64,000 nt of DNA from Rhizobium sp. J15 (lineage in GTDB: Bacteria; Pseudomonadota; Alphaproteobacteria; Rhizobiales; Rhizobiaceae): the NCBI RefSeq assembly GCF_002531825.1, contig NZ_NWSX01000012.1, positions 91,406-155,405 on the forward strand, read 5' to 3'. Both the position numbers and the translations under genes were made by a program. Within the stretch, counting starts at the first letter, position 1. Each line of letters starts with the position of its first letter. This document shows, piece after piece, positions 12,167-20,312 of the stretch. The notes below the pieces were generated by a model. That model saw only the letters and a list, made by a program, of their open reading frames with translations, was not told the DNA's origin and did not search any database.

Positions 12167-13243
12167 TCACCCCATCTGTTGCCGCGCCGCGGCGGCTCCC
12201 TGGATCAGCCGGTGCAGATATTCGAGCTTGGCCACGACAGGCGAGGAGAGCACGAAGGGATAGGAATCCGGCTGGCCCATGCTGCGCTGGATGGCGTTGA
12301 TCGCCAGGCTGAGCGGCACCCAGGCGCTGACCAACTGTTCGGCGCTCTCTGCCCTGTAGGGGAGAAAATCAACCTCGCCGGCGATCTCTTCATGGCCGCG
12401 GGGATCGATGGCGATACCGAAGGCGCGCGCCGTCTCCAGTGTATCGACGATATGGAGGTAGTGCGCGAAGCATTCGGCGAAATCCTCCCAGGGGTGGGAT
12501 GCCGCATAGGCGCTGATGAAATTGTTCTGCCACCCGAGGGGCGCGCCGCCGGCATAATGTTTCTCGAGCGCTGCCGCATAATCCTGCCGCTCGTCGCCGA
12601 ACACGGCTCGAAAATCCGCCAGGCCATCGCGGTCGCGCACCAGCTTGTTCCAGATGAAATGCCCGGCCTCGTGGCGGAAATGACCGAGCAGCGTGCGATA
12701 GGGCTCGTTCATTGACGTGCGCGCCTGTTCGCGCGTCGCATCGTCGGCTTCGGCGGCGCGGATAGTGATCAGGCCTTCCTCGTGGCCGGTTATGGCGGGC
12801 ACGACATAGCCGTTATCCTGCAGGGAATCCTCGAGGAAATCGAAGACGAGGCCGCCTTGCGGATCCTGCATCCGGTCGGGATGCGGCAGCTTCCAGCGCA
12901 GCAGCGAATAGAAGAGATGTCGTTGCGCCTGGCTGATGCGCCGCCAGCGGTCGATGCCGTCCTGGGTACCGGTGTTTGGAACCAGCCGGTTATGGCGGCA
13001 GGCCAGGCAGAATTCGCTGTCGCCCTCCACCAGCCAGTTGCAGATGTCGAGGCCGGCATTGGCGCAGAAGCGCAGGTCGCGGTTAGGGTCGGAAACGAGC
13101 TGCCAGACCGTCTCGTCGCGCGGCTCCAGCGCATGCATCGCGAGGTCGCCGGGCAGGAAGCCGAGGCGATGGTTGCAGCGCACGCAATGGCGGTTGTCGA
13201 AGTGGACGACCTGGTCGCAATTGTCGCAAGCGAAAAGCTTCAT
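12167..13243 (-). CDS. Zinc-ribbon putative metallopeptidase
   Basis: A 358-residue cytosolic protein. An N-terminal zinc ribbon (CDNCDQ and CVRCNHRLG) is followed by a second cysteine cluster (CNWLVEGDSEFCLACRHNRL). A gluzincin-like active site HFRHEAGHFIWNKL follows, with DFAECFAHYLHIVD as the likely downstream helix. The family is known only as putative zinc-binding metallopeptidases. The start at 13243 is chosen over 13261 because it places the zinc ribbon at the N-terminus (MKLFACDNC). The gene faces rnhA. Confidence 0.78.
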   Translation of the reverse strand: MKLFACDNCDQVVHFDNRHCVRCNHRLGFLPGDLAMHALEPRDETVWQLVSDPNRDLRFCANAGLDICNWLVEGDSEFCLACRHNRLVPNTGTQDGIDRWRRISQAQRHLFYSLLRWKLPHPDRMQDPQGGLVFDFLEDSLQDNGYVVPAITGHEEGLITIRAAEADDATREQARTSMNEPYRTLLGHFRHEAGHFIWNKLVRDRDGLADFRAVFGDERQDYAAALEKHYAGGAPLGWQNNFISAYAASHPWEDFAECFAHYLHIVDTLETARAFGIAIDPRGHEEIAGEVDFLPYRAESAEQLVSAWVPLSLAINAIQRSMGQPDSYPFVLSSPVVAKLEYLHRLIQGAAAARQQMG

Positions 13244-13334
13244 CGTAAATGCCTTCTGCAAAGCATGGGTAGCGGATGAAAAAATGCCCGCCGGGCGAGC
13301 GCGCGGCAGGCATCATGAAGAATGAGCGTTTGGC

Positions 13335-13526
13335 TCACAGCCGGTCGATGGCGCCCTTGAGCTTGTCCTTGACCTTGCCGGTCGCGACCTGTCCTTTGCC
13401 CTTGGCTTCATGCACGGCGCCCTTGGCCTGCATGTCACGATTGTCCGTGGCCTTGCCGACGGCCTGTTCGGTCTTGCCGGCAATTTCGTTCGCCTTGCCC
13501 GAAATCTTGTCGCTGGTGCTGCCCAT
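13335..13526 (-). CDS. CsbD family stress protein
   Basis: A 63-residue hydrophilic, lysine- and glycine-rich protein. It has the repeated K-x-x-x-A/G-K pattern of CsbD (SDKISGKANEIAGKTEQAVG, then KGKGQVATGKVKDKLKG). CsbD-like proteins are abundant general-stress proteins of unknown mechanism. An AAGGAGACAT-type ribosome-binding site precedes the start. It stands alone between the metallopeptidase and yqgE. Confidence 0.9.
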   Translation of the reverse strand: MGSTSDKISGKANEIAGKTEQAVGKATDNRDMQAKGAVHEAKGKGQVATGKVKDKLKGAIDRL

Positions 13527-13612
13527 CGTCCGATGTCTCCTTCGTCAGCGGGGAATATCTTATCCCCGTTCGCCGAGTGAAAACGTCAGTCGGGACTATT
13601 CGTTCCGGCCTA

Positions 13613-14218
13613 TCAGGCGTGGCCGGCTTCGGCCGAAAGCATGGCGGCCGTGACGCCCATGCTGGCGAGCGCCCGTTCGTATTTGTCCTCGAGGCTGCGA
13701 TCGAAGATCATTTCCTCGTTGGCCGGGCAGGTGAGCCAGCCATTATTGGCCACCTCGTTTTCGAGCTGGCCGGCCGCCCAGGAGGAATAGCCGAGCAGCA
13801 TCGTCGCCCGCTTCGGCCCGGCGCCCTTGGAAATGGCGCGCACGATGTCGAGCGTCGCGGTCAGGCAGATGTCGTCGCTGACCGGGATCGAGGAGTCGCT
13901 GGCATAATCGTCCGAGTGCAGCACGAAGCCGCGGCCGCTTTCCACCGGCCCGCCGGTCTGGATCGGGAAATCGCGCGCCCGCTGTGGCAGCACGATCGAA
14001 TCTTCCTGCTTGATCATGTCGAGATGCAGCAGAACGTCGGTGAAGGTGAGGCTCTGTGGCCGGTTGATGACGAAGCCCATGGCCCCGGCATCCGAATGGG
14101 CGCAGATGTAGATCACCGTGCGCGCGAAGTTGCGGTCTTCCATACCAGGCATGGCGATGAGGAACTGGCCATCGAAGAAGCCACGTTCCCGTCTGTTCTT
14201 CAGCGTCGATAAGGACAT
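13613..14218 (-). CDS. YqgE/AlgH family protein (UPF0301)
   Basis: A 201-residue protein of the YqgE/AlgH family. The signature [19 protein letters not shown] is near the N-terminus and [10 protein letters not shown] follows. Structures of homologues are known but the biochemical role is not. The start at 14218 is set by an AGGAGG site 5 bases upstream; the frame stays open 20 codons further, but those lack such a site. It is divergent from the DsbD-like gene. Confidence 0.9.
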   Translation of the reverse strand: MSLSTLKNRRERGFFDGQFLIAMPGMEDRNFARTVIYICAHSDAGAMGFVINRPQSLTFTDVLLHLDMIKQEDSIVLPQRARDFPIQTGGPVESGRGFVLHSDDYASDSSIPVSDDICLTATLDIVRAISKGAGPKRATMLLGYSSWAAGQLENEVANNGWLTCPANEEMIFDRSLEDKYERALASMGVTAAMLSAEAGHA

Positions 14219-14358
14219 CGTTCCTCCTGCTGCCAGACCGCACAAGGCCTCGACATAGGAAACATGGGCCAATGTCACAAATCAATCAACCGAAAATGAA
14301 GATTTAAATGGCCGCGGCTTCTGGCGGCCAAACGCCGCTTTCGGTAAACCATTGTTCC

Positions 14359-15198
14359 ATGATGATTATTTGCGTGAACCCGCGAAAGCTTTTAATTGCG
14401 GCCGTTTCGGCCGCCGCAGCGCTTGTTCCCTTTGGCTCCGTCCATGCGGAAATGAGCGCCTGGGCGCAGAACGAGGGCGGACGCATGCGCCTCGTGGCAC
14501 TGCCGGCCGATCCCGGCGGCAAGATCCGCGCCGCTCTGCAGATCGAGCCGAAACCCGGCTGGATCACCTATTGGCGCGAGCCCGGCAACAGCGGCATTCC
14601 GCCTCAGCTGACCCTCGCGCCGGAGAGCGGCGTAACGCTCGACGCCATGGCCTATCCCGTTCCGAAGCATTTTTTCAAGAACGGGATCGAGGATATCGCC
14701 TATGACGCGCCGGTGACCCTGCCGCTTGCGCTTTCGGCGGCAGGCAAGGGGCCGGTGGCAATCGACGCGACTGCCTTCATCGGCATCTGCAAAGATATCT
14801 GCATTCCCTTCCAGGCGAATTTGTCGCTGAAGCTCGGGCCGGCCATTCAGTCGCAGCCCGAAGAAGAGGCGATCCTTCAGGCGGCCGAGGCGAGCCTGCC
14901 GAAGCCGCCGTCGGTGGACTTCGACGTGAGGGCGCATGCAATGTCGCCTGATATGAAGACGCTGTCGCTGACGCTCGCTTTGCCGGGCGAGGGGATTGAT
15001 GCCCCCGACATCATCGTCACCGGCCCGAGCGGCCATGCCTTCACCAAGCAGATCGGCGGCAAACGGGACGGCGCCAGCTTCAAGGTCGATATCGCGATCG
15101 GCAAGCTGCCGGAAAATTACAACATTTCGGGCAAGCGCTGGGGTGTGCTGGTCGTTGACGGCAAGAAGGCGATGGAGACCACCCTTGCCTTTGAATGA
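14359..15198 (+). CDS. DsbD N-terminal domain-like exported protein
   Basis: A roughly 279-residue secreted protein. The start at 14359 or 14362 gives a signal peptide ending SVHA. The body resembles the periplasmic N-terminal domain of DsbD (thiol:disulfide interchange, also called disulfide bond corrector domain). The family cysteine pair is visible as FIGICKDICIPFQ. The membrane and thioredoxin domains of full DsbD are absent, so it may work with a separate CcdA-type partner. The peroxiredoxin gene follows after about 80 bases. Confidence 0.75.
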   Translation: MMIICVNPRKLLIAAVSAAAALVPFGSVHAEMSAWAQNEGGRMRLVALPADPGGKIRAALQIEPKPGWITYWREPGNSGIPPQLTLAPESGVTLDAMAYPVPKHFFKNGIEDIAYDAPVTLPLALSAAGKGPVAIDATAFIGICKDICIPFQANLSLKLGPAIQSQPEEEAILQAAEASLPKPPSVDFDVRAHAMSPDMKTLSLTLALPGEGIDAPDIIVTGPSGHAFTKQIGGKRDGASFKVDIAIGKLPENYNISGKRWGVLVVDGKKAMETTLAFE

Positions 15199-15279
15199 TC
15201 GGGATCTATAGTTCGCCCCGAACCCGCCAGGCCGGAAACCGACAAGCCGGCGCCCGAGCCAGAAACCCAGGAGAAAACC

Positions 15280-15765
15280 ATGACCATCGCGATCGGCGAC
15301 AAGCTTCCTGCCGCCACGTTCAAGGAAAAGACCGCTGACGGTCCGGTGGAAATCACCACCGAGCAGCTCTTCGCTGGCAAGCGCGTCGTGCTCTTTGCCG
15401 TGCCGGGCGCCTTCACGCCCACCTGCTCGCTGAACCACCTGCCGGGCTATCTCGAAAACCGCGACACCATCCTCGGCAAGGGCATCGACGACATCGCCGT
15501 CCTCGCCGTCAACGACTGGCATGTCATGGGCGCCTGGGCGCAATCCTCCGGTGGTCTCGGCAAGATCCACTTCCTCGCCGATTGGGACGCCGGCTTCACC
15601 AAGGCCATCGGCCTCGAAGCCGACCTCTCCGCCGGCGGCCTCGGCCTGCGCTCCAAGCGCTATTCGATGCTGGTCGAAGACGGCGTGGTGAAGTCTTTGA
15701 ACGTTGAGGATAGCCCCGGCCAGGCAACGGTTTCGGGCGCGGCCGCGATGCTCGAGCAACTCTGA
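15280..15765 (+). CDS. Peroxiredoxin (Prx5/PrxII, glutaredoxin-dependent type)
   Basis: A 161-residue thiol peroxidase that reduces hydrogen peroxide and organic hydroperoxides. The peroxidatic cysteine is in VPGAFTPTCSLNH and the supporting arginine in the C-terminal part (SKRYSMLVEDG). Its length and sequence fit the PrxII/Prx5 branch, which normally uses glutaredoxin or glutathione. An AGGAGAAAACC ribosome-binding site precedes the start. A hairpin terminator follows. Confidence 0.93.
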   Translation: MTIAIGDKLPAATFKEKTADGPVEITTEQLFAGKRVVLFAVPGAFTPTCSLNHLPGYLENRDTILGKGIDDIAVLAVNDWHVMGAWAQSSGGLGKIHFLADWDAGFTKAIGLEADLSAGGLGLRSKRYSMLVEDGVVKSLNVEDSPGQATVSGAAAMLEQL

Positions 15766-15788
15766 TCTTTTCTTCAAAATAAGCGATG

Positions 15789-15815
15789 AAGGGCGGCATT
15801 CGGTCGCCCTTTTCC
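15789..15815 (+). terminator. Intrinsic terminator after the peroxiredoxin gene
   Basis: AAGGGCG (15789-15795) pairs with CGCCCTT (15805-15811) and is followed by a short T-rich tail. It starts 24 bases after the stop codon. Confidence 0.65.
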
Positions 15816-15860
15816 ATTTGCGGAACAACGCACGGGTCTCGCCTCAATCTCGCCGCAATC

Positions 15861-15890
15861 GTTATAACATAACCGTAATGTTATTACATT
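15861..15890. promoter_or_regulatory. Candidate Zur operator (two overlapping palindromes)
   Basis: Two adjacent AT-rich palindromes, GTTATAACATAAC (15861-15873) and TAATGTTATTACATT (15876-15890), lie just upstream of the microprotein-ABC importer genes. They match the ATGTTAT/ATAACAT half-site style of alphaproteobacterial Zur boxes. Zur is the zinc-responsive repressor of the Fur family. The downstream genes encode a cluster-9 metal importer, which supports the reading. A Fur/Mur-type site is the alternative. Confidence 0.7.
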
Positions 15891-15903
15891 GTCAGGACGA
15901 GCC

Positions 15904-16032
15904 ATGCCCCCGAGCCGCGACCGCCTCTATATCAGCCTTTTGGGGCAATCGGCTTTATCGAGAGTGATCGGGGTTTTTCTGCTCATTGCCGTGCTCTGGC
16001 TTGTCATCCATTGGGCGGTCCTGCTGCCATGA
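15904..16032 (+). CDS. Membrane microprotein upstream of the metal importer
   Basis: A 42-residue open frame from ATG 15904 to TGA 16032. It has a polar start (MPPSRDRLYISLLG) and one hydrophobic helix (VIGVFLLIAVLWLVIHWAVL). Its start is 14 bases after the Zur-type palindromes and its stop overlaps the ATG of the ATPase gene (ATGA), so it should be the first gene of the operon. No family was recognised. It could be a small transporter subunit or a leader for coupled translation. Confidence 0.6.
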   Translation: MPPSRDRLYISLLGQSALSRVIGVFLLIAVLWLVIHWAVLLP

Positions 16033-16778
16033 CGCCGCTGATCCGTCTCGACAATCTGACTGTCGCCTATGACCGTCATCCGGCCGTCCATCATGTCTCC
16101 GGCTCCTTTGCGTCAGGCAGCCTGACGGCGATCGCCGGGCCGAACGGGGCCGGTAAGTCGACGCTGTTGAAGGCGATCATGGGCGAGCTTCGGCCCGCCG
16201 AGGGCAGGGTGGAGCACCGGCTGGGGCGCGCAGAATTCGGTTATCTCCCGCAGGCGGCCGAGATCGACCGGCGTTTTCCGATCTCGGTCATCGATACCGT
16301 GATGCTCGGCGCTTGGAAGACTGCCGGCGCCTTCGGCCGTGTCGCTCCGGCCGACATCAGAAGGGCAGGCGAGGCTCTTTCGGCCGTGGGGCTCGAAGGT
16401 TTCGGCAAGCGCCATGTCGGCTCGCTCTCGGCCGGCCAGTTCCAGCGCGTGCTTTTTGCCCGCCTGCTGCTGCAGGATGCCGGCACCATCCTGCTCGATG
16501 AGCCGTTTACGGCGATCGATGCCCGCACGACGAGGGATCTGCTCGATATCGTCGTTCGCTGGCATGGCGAAGGCCGTACCGTCATCGCCGTGCTGCACGA
16601 TTTCGAGCTCGTCCGTGCACATTTTCCGCAGACCCTGCTGCTCGCCCGTGAACTCGTCGGCTGGGGGCCGACCGCCGAGGTCATGTCATCCGCCAATCTG
16701 CTGAAAGCCCGCGCCATGGCCGAGCGCTGGGATGAGGACGCCGAGGCATGCGGTCCTGAAGAGGCGCCGGCGGCATGA
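16029..16778 (+). CDS. aztA: Zinc/manganese ABC importer ATPase
   Basis: A 249-residue ABC ATPase: Walker A GPNGAGKST, Q-loop in YLPQAAEID, signature LSAGQFQR, Walker B TILLDEPFTAID and H-switch in VIAVLHDFE. It forms an importer with the permease and binding protein that follow. The three-gene order (ATPase, permease, binding protein) and the absence of a His-rich loop in the binding protein resemble AztABC of Paracoccus or TroCBA of Agrobacterium more than classical ZnuABC. The symbol is provisional. It starts inside the microprotein stop and overlaps the permease start. Confidence 0.88.
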   Translation: MTPLIRLDNLTVAYDRHPAVHHVSGSFASGSLTAIAGPNGAGKSTLLKAIMGELRPAEGRVEHRLGRAEFGYLPQAAEIDRRFPISVIDTVMLGAWKTAGAFGRVAPADIRRAGEALSAVGLEGFGKRHVGSLSAGQFQRVLFARLLLQDAGTILLDEPFTAIDARTTRDLLDIVVRWHGEGRTVIAVLHDFELVRAHFPQTLLLARELVGWGPTAEVMSSANLLKARAMAERWDEDAEACGPEEAPAA

Positions 16779-17647
16779 CGGCCTACGATATCTTCTTCGC
16801 ACCCTTCGCCGATTTCGGTTTCATGCGCCGCGCGCTGGTCGCCTGCCTTTGCCTCGGGCTCGGCTCGGGGCCGATCGGGGTCTTCCTCATGCTCAGGCGC
16901 ATGAGCCTGATGGGTGACGCCATGAGCCACGCCGTTCTGCCGGGGGCCGCGATCGGCTACCTCGTCGCGGGCTCCCTGTCGCTGACGGCGATGGGTTTAG
17001 GCGGCCTCGTTGCCGGCCTGTCGGTGGCGCTGCTGTCAGGTGCCGTCAGCCGGATGACCGTGCTGCAGGAGGACGCGAGCTTTGCCAGCTTCTATCTCGC
17101 TTCGCTGGCGCTCGGCGTGCTGATCGTCTCGCTGCGCGGCTCGAACATCGACCTGCTGCATGTGCTGTTCGGCACGATCCTGGCGATCGATGCTCCGGCG
17201 CTCTACCAGATCGGCGCTATCACCTCGCTGACGCTTGTCGTCCTCGCCTTCATCTATCGGCCGCTGGTGGCGGAGTGCTTCGATCCCGGCTTCCTGCGCG
17301 CCGTCGGCGGGCGCGGGCCGGTCTATCATGTGCTCTTCCTGCTGCTCGTGGTGCTGAATCTCGTCGCCAGCTTCCAGGCGCTCGGCACCCTGATGGCGGT
17401 CGGCCTGATGATGCTGCCCGCCGCGATCGCCCAGCTCTGGTCCCGCAGCCTGCCGGCCATGATTGCCGTCGCGACCCTGAGCGCGGCTGCCTCCGGCTAT
17501 TTCGGCCTGATCGCCTCGTACCATCTCGAACTCGCCTCCGGCCCGACGATCATCATGACGGCGGCGCTGATCTACGCCTTTTCGATCTTTTTTGCGCCTT
17601 CCGGTCTGGCTCGGCGCTTCTTTCCCCGCCCACATCTGAAGGGCTGA
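16775..17647 (+). CDS. aztB: Zinc/manganese ABC importer permease
   Basis: A 290-residue membrane protein of the ABC-3 permease family (cluster 9). It has about eight helices. The family stretch around the first cytoplasmic loop is FLMLRRMSLMGDAMSHAVLP, followed by GAAIGYL. It overlaps the ATPase gene by 4 bases (ATGA). The C-terminus ends in a basic tail (ARRFFPRPHLKG). The binding-protein gene follows after 16 bases. Confidence 0.9.
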   Translation: MTAYDIFFAPFADFGFMRRALVACLCLGLGSGPIGVFLMLRRMSLMGDAMSHAVLPGAAIGYLVAGSLSLTAMGLGGLVAGLSVALLSGAVSRMTVLQEDASFASFYLASLALGVLIVSLRGSNIDLLHVLFGTILAIDAPALYQIGAITSLTLVVLAFIYRPLVAECFDPGFLRAVGGRGPVYHVLFLLLVVLNLVASFQALGTLMAVGLMMLPAAIAQLWSRSLPAMIAVATLSAAASGYFGLIASYHLELASGPTIIMTAALIYAFSIFFAPSGLARRFFPRPHLKG

Positions 17648-17663
17648 TCCCAAGGAGACTTCG

Positions 17664-18563
17664 ATGATACCGCATAGACTGCTTCTCTCCGCAGCTATCC
17701 CCGCTTTGATGGCGCTCTCCACCACGCCGGCCTCCGCCGAAACGCTGAAGGTGGTCGCCTCCTTCACCGTGCTCGCCGATGTCGTCAAACAGGTGGGCGG
17801 CGATCATGTCGACGTGAAGAGCCTCGTGGGTCCGAACGGCGACCCCCATGAATTCGAGCCGTCGCCGGCCGATGCGAAAAACCTTAACGCGGCGCAGGTG
17901 ACCTTCGTCAGCGGCGAAGGGCTGGAAGGCTGGATGGACCGGCTGATCACCGCCTCGGGCTATAAGGGCAAACCGGTCACGGTCTCCGAAGGCATCAACA
18001 CCCGCACCATGGAAGAGGACGGCGAAACCATCACCGATCCGCATGTCTGGAACAGCCCCGTCAACGTCAAGATCTGGGTCGCCAACATCGAGAAGGCGCT
18101 GTCATCGGCAGATCCGGCCGATGCGGCCGCCTTCAAGGCCAATGCGGAGAAATATACGCAAACGTTGGATAGGCTGAACGCTTACGCCCATTCGAAATTC
18201 GACCAAGTGGCGGGCGACCGCCGCAAGGTGCTGACGAGCCATGACGCCTTCGGCTATTTCGGCCGCGAATATAATGTCAGTTTCCTCGCGCCCCTCGGTC
18301 TTTCCACGGAAAGCGAAGCCTCGGCTGCCGACGTCGCCAAGCTGATCGAGCAGATTAAGAGCGAGCATGTGAAGGCCTATTTCTTCGAAAACTCCAACGA
18401 TCCGCGCCTAGTCAAGCAGGTCGCCAAGGCAACGGGCGCCGAGCCCGGCGGCGAGCTCTATGTCGAATCCCTTTCCGACGCCAAGGGACCGGCGCCGACC
18501 TATGAAAAGATGTTCAGGTACAATGTCGACCAGCTTGCCGCCGCCATGGCCAAATCGAGCTGA
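17664..18563 (+). CDS. aztC: Zinc/manganese ABC importer substrate-binding protein
   Basis: A 299-residue periplasmic cluster A-I binding protein with a signal peptide ending PASA. Candidate metal ligands are the histidines in NGDPHEFEPSPADAK, TDPHVWNSP and LTSHDAFGYF, and an acidic residue near the C-terminus. The long His-rich loop of ZnuA is missing; a short acidic loop (MEEDGETITDP) is present instead. An AGGAGA ribosome-binding site precedes the start. It ends the operon; no AztD-like chaperone gene follows. Confidence 0.9.
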   Translation: MIPHRLLLSAAIPALMALSTTPASAETLKVVASFTVLADVVKQVGGDHVDVKSLVGPNGDPHEFEPSPADAKNLNAAQVTFVSGEGLEGWMDRLITASGYKGKPVTVSEGINTRTMEEDGETITDPHVWNSPVNVKIWVANIEKALSSADPADAAAFKANAEKYTQTLDRLNAYAHSKFDQVAGDRRKVLTSHDAFGYFGREYNVSFLAPLGLSTESEASAADVAKLIEQIKSEHVKAYFFENSNDPRLVKQVAKATGAEPGGELYVESLSDAKGPAPTYEKMFRYNVDQLAAAMAKSS

Positions 18564-18626
18564 CGATCGATGCTGCAGGTCGTGCGCCGTTGTTCGGAAC
18601 CGCGGCGCACTTCCGCGCGACACGCA

Positions 18627-19319
18627 TCAGCGGCGCTCGACACCTCTTGCCGCCAGCATGTCGTCAATGGCAGCGGACACCAGAAACTCCGACAGTTGCC
18701 TGGCGGCCTCTGCGTCCCTTGCGCTGGCGCCGATGCCGATAGCGAAGTCGATGTAACTCTGAAGCTCTGCCGGAAACCGGCCGACAAGCATGACATCGGG
18801 CGCGGCCGCGAGAATTGAAGTCACGGGGACGACCCCCAGCTCGGCTTCCCCCCGGCCGACCGCCGCCGCTGTCTGTCCTCCCGGTGCGGCCACGAGCTTG
18901 GGCTTCACCTCCTCGGCTATTCCCAGGCGATCCAGCAGCCCGGAGAAGTAGGCGCCGCTGCTGCCGTCACTGGCATAGGCGATCGATCCGGCGCTCTGCA
19001 ATGCATGTTTGAATGCCTCGACCGATCCGATGTCGAGCGGCCGGCTGCCCGCCCGGGCCGCCACGCCCATTCCTATTCGGCCAAACGCGACCTGGCTGCC
19101 GGGCTCGACCTTTCCCGAGGCGATGAGATCGTCGACCATGGGCGGATTGATGATGACGAGATCGAAAGGCTCGCCGGCGTCAATCTGCTTCTTAACGGCA
19201 GGGTTGACCTCCCATTTGGCCGCAACGATCAAACCTGTCGCCGCTTCGAACCGGGGAATGAGAGCAAGGACGGCGGGCCGGATCGCGATCGCGCCAAAAA
19301 GCCGGATTTCCTGATTCAT
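18627..19319 (-). CDS. ModA-like solute-binding domain protein without signal peptide
   Basis: A 230-residue protein with the fold signature of molybdate-binding proteins (type 2 periplasmic binding fold). It shows an N-terminal LFGAIAIRPAV, ASDGSSGAYFSGLLDRLGI and GRGEAELGVVPVTSIL. No signal peptide, membrane anchor or upstream start that would supply one is visible, so it is probably cytosolic. There is no permease or ATPase beside it. A sensor or binding role is possible; the ligand is not known. Confidence 0.7.
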   Translation of the reverse strand: MNQEIRLFGAIAIRPAVLALIPRFEAATGLIVAAKWEVNPAVKKQIDAGEPFDLVIINPPMVDDLIASGKVEPGSQVAFGRIGMGVAARAGSRPLDIGSVEAFKHALQSAGSIAYASDGSSGAYFSGLLDRLGIAEEVKPKLVAAPGGQTAAAVGRGEAELGVVPVTSILAAAPDVMLVGRFPAELQSYIDFAIGIGASARDAEAARQLSEFLVSAAIDDMLAARGVERR

Positions 19320-19343
19320 GGCCCAGCCGTCCCAGGTGCGCTC

Positions 19344-19652
19344 TTAAATATTGAGGTCGAAGACCAGGATGCCGGCAAGGCCTCCGTCCGTCGAGGAGAC
19401 GAGGCGTTCGCCCACAGTCACATGTTCGGGATGGATGAGATAGGCGTCGCGCGCCTCGGGGCTTTCGAAGGTGACGGCAAAGCCGTCGACGAAGCCGCCG
19501 TGCAGCCCCTCGGGCGAAACGTTCGGCCCGTATTTGATATCCAGTATGCCGGGAATGACCTGTTTCAGCGCGACGATCGCGTCGAACAGGGACTGCTTGT
19601 CTTCACTCGTCACCGCCGTCTTCAGCCGCAGGAATACGCAGTGCAGGATCAT
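19344..19652 (-). CDS. Dabb (stress-responsive A/B barrel) domain protein
   Basis: A 102-residue small alpha-beta barrel protein. The start at 19652 follows a GGGAGGAAGA site and gives MILHCVFLRLK, the usual first strand. The region YGPNVSPEGLHGGFVDGFAV and the histidine-containing YLIHPEHV are typical of the family. Dabb proteins dimerise and some act as cyclases or stress proteins; no specific function can be assigned. It lies 24 bases downstream of the ModA-like gene stop on the same strand orientation, but upstream of it in transcription is the exported protein gene. Confidence 0.8.
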   Translation of the reverse strand: MILHCVFLRLKTAVTSEDKQSLFDAIVALKQVIPGILDIKYGPNVSPEGLHGGFVDGFAVTFESPEARDAYLIHPEHVTVGERLVSSTDGGLAGILVFDLNI

Positions 19653-19756
19653 CAGTCTTCCTCCCGATTTTCTGTGCCGGCAGAATAGCCGCGAAAGCGG
19701 GGAGGGCAATGGGGTTTATTTTCACGCTCGCGTTGGGGCGCGTCGGAATCTAAGAG

Positions 19757-20182
19757 TTACATCTGGTCGGTCGCAGCAGGTGCGCGCTTGTAGATCTTCC
19801 GGACGAGATCGCCGGAAAGTGCGCGGGCTTCCTCTTTCTCAGTCGCCGTCATCGGTCGGCAGGTGTTGCGCAGGTTGGAAGCGTCGAGCACGGTCGCAGC
19901 CCCCGAATTGGCGATGACGAGATGCCAGCTGCAGGACGCAGCTCTATCGATGGTCACGGCGCCATGGCAGCCGGAGGAAAGGCAGAGAGCCACGATCACC
20001 TGTGCTCCGTGATCGCCCTTATGGGCCTGTTCCAGGGCTGTCTTGAACTCTTTCGTCCACCTCTCGCAGTGGGCCTGCTTCGCGCCCGGCTGGCAGCTTT
20101 TGGTGACGGGATGAATATCCTCCGCCTGAAGCGGCGAGACGCAAAGAACGCTCATGGAAAGGGCGAGCAGCAGCTTGAGCAT
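19757..20182 (-). CDS. Hypothetical small exported protein
   Basis: A 141-residue protein not recognised. The start at 20182 (MLKLLLALSMSVLCVSPLQA) gives a signal peptide. The mature part contains six cysteines (for example VTKSCQPGAKQAHCERW and ALCLSSGCHGAV), which could form disulfides in the periplasm. A longer frame starts at 20242 but masks the signal peptide. It is followed on the same strand by the Dabb gene. Confidence 0.65.
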   Translation of the reverse strand: MLKLLLALSMSVLCVSPLQAEDIHPVTKSCQPGAKQAHCERWTKEFKTALEQAHKGDHGAQVIVALCLSSGCHGAVTIDRAASCSWHLVIANSGAATVLDASNLRNTCRPMTATEKEEARALSGDLVRKIYKRAPAATDQM

Positions 20183-20312
20183 GGAATGTTCCTGTTGGGA
20201 TGAAAGAAAAGCGCAGATCGCCGGCCGGTGGTCAATGGTCATTATTGGGGAGGTCGGCGCAGCGGCAGGAATCGCCCGGCTGCGCCGAAACCGGCTGGAT
20301 CGGCCTCGCGGG

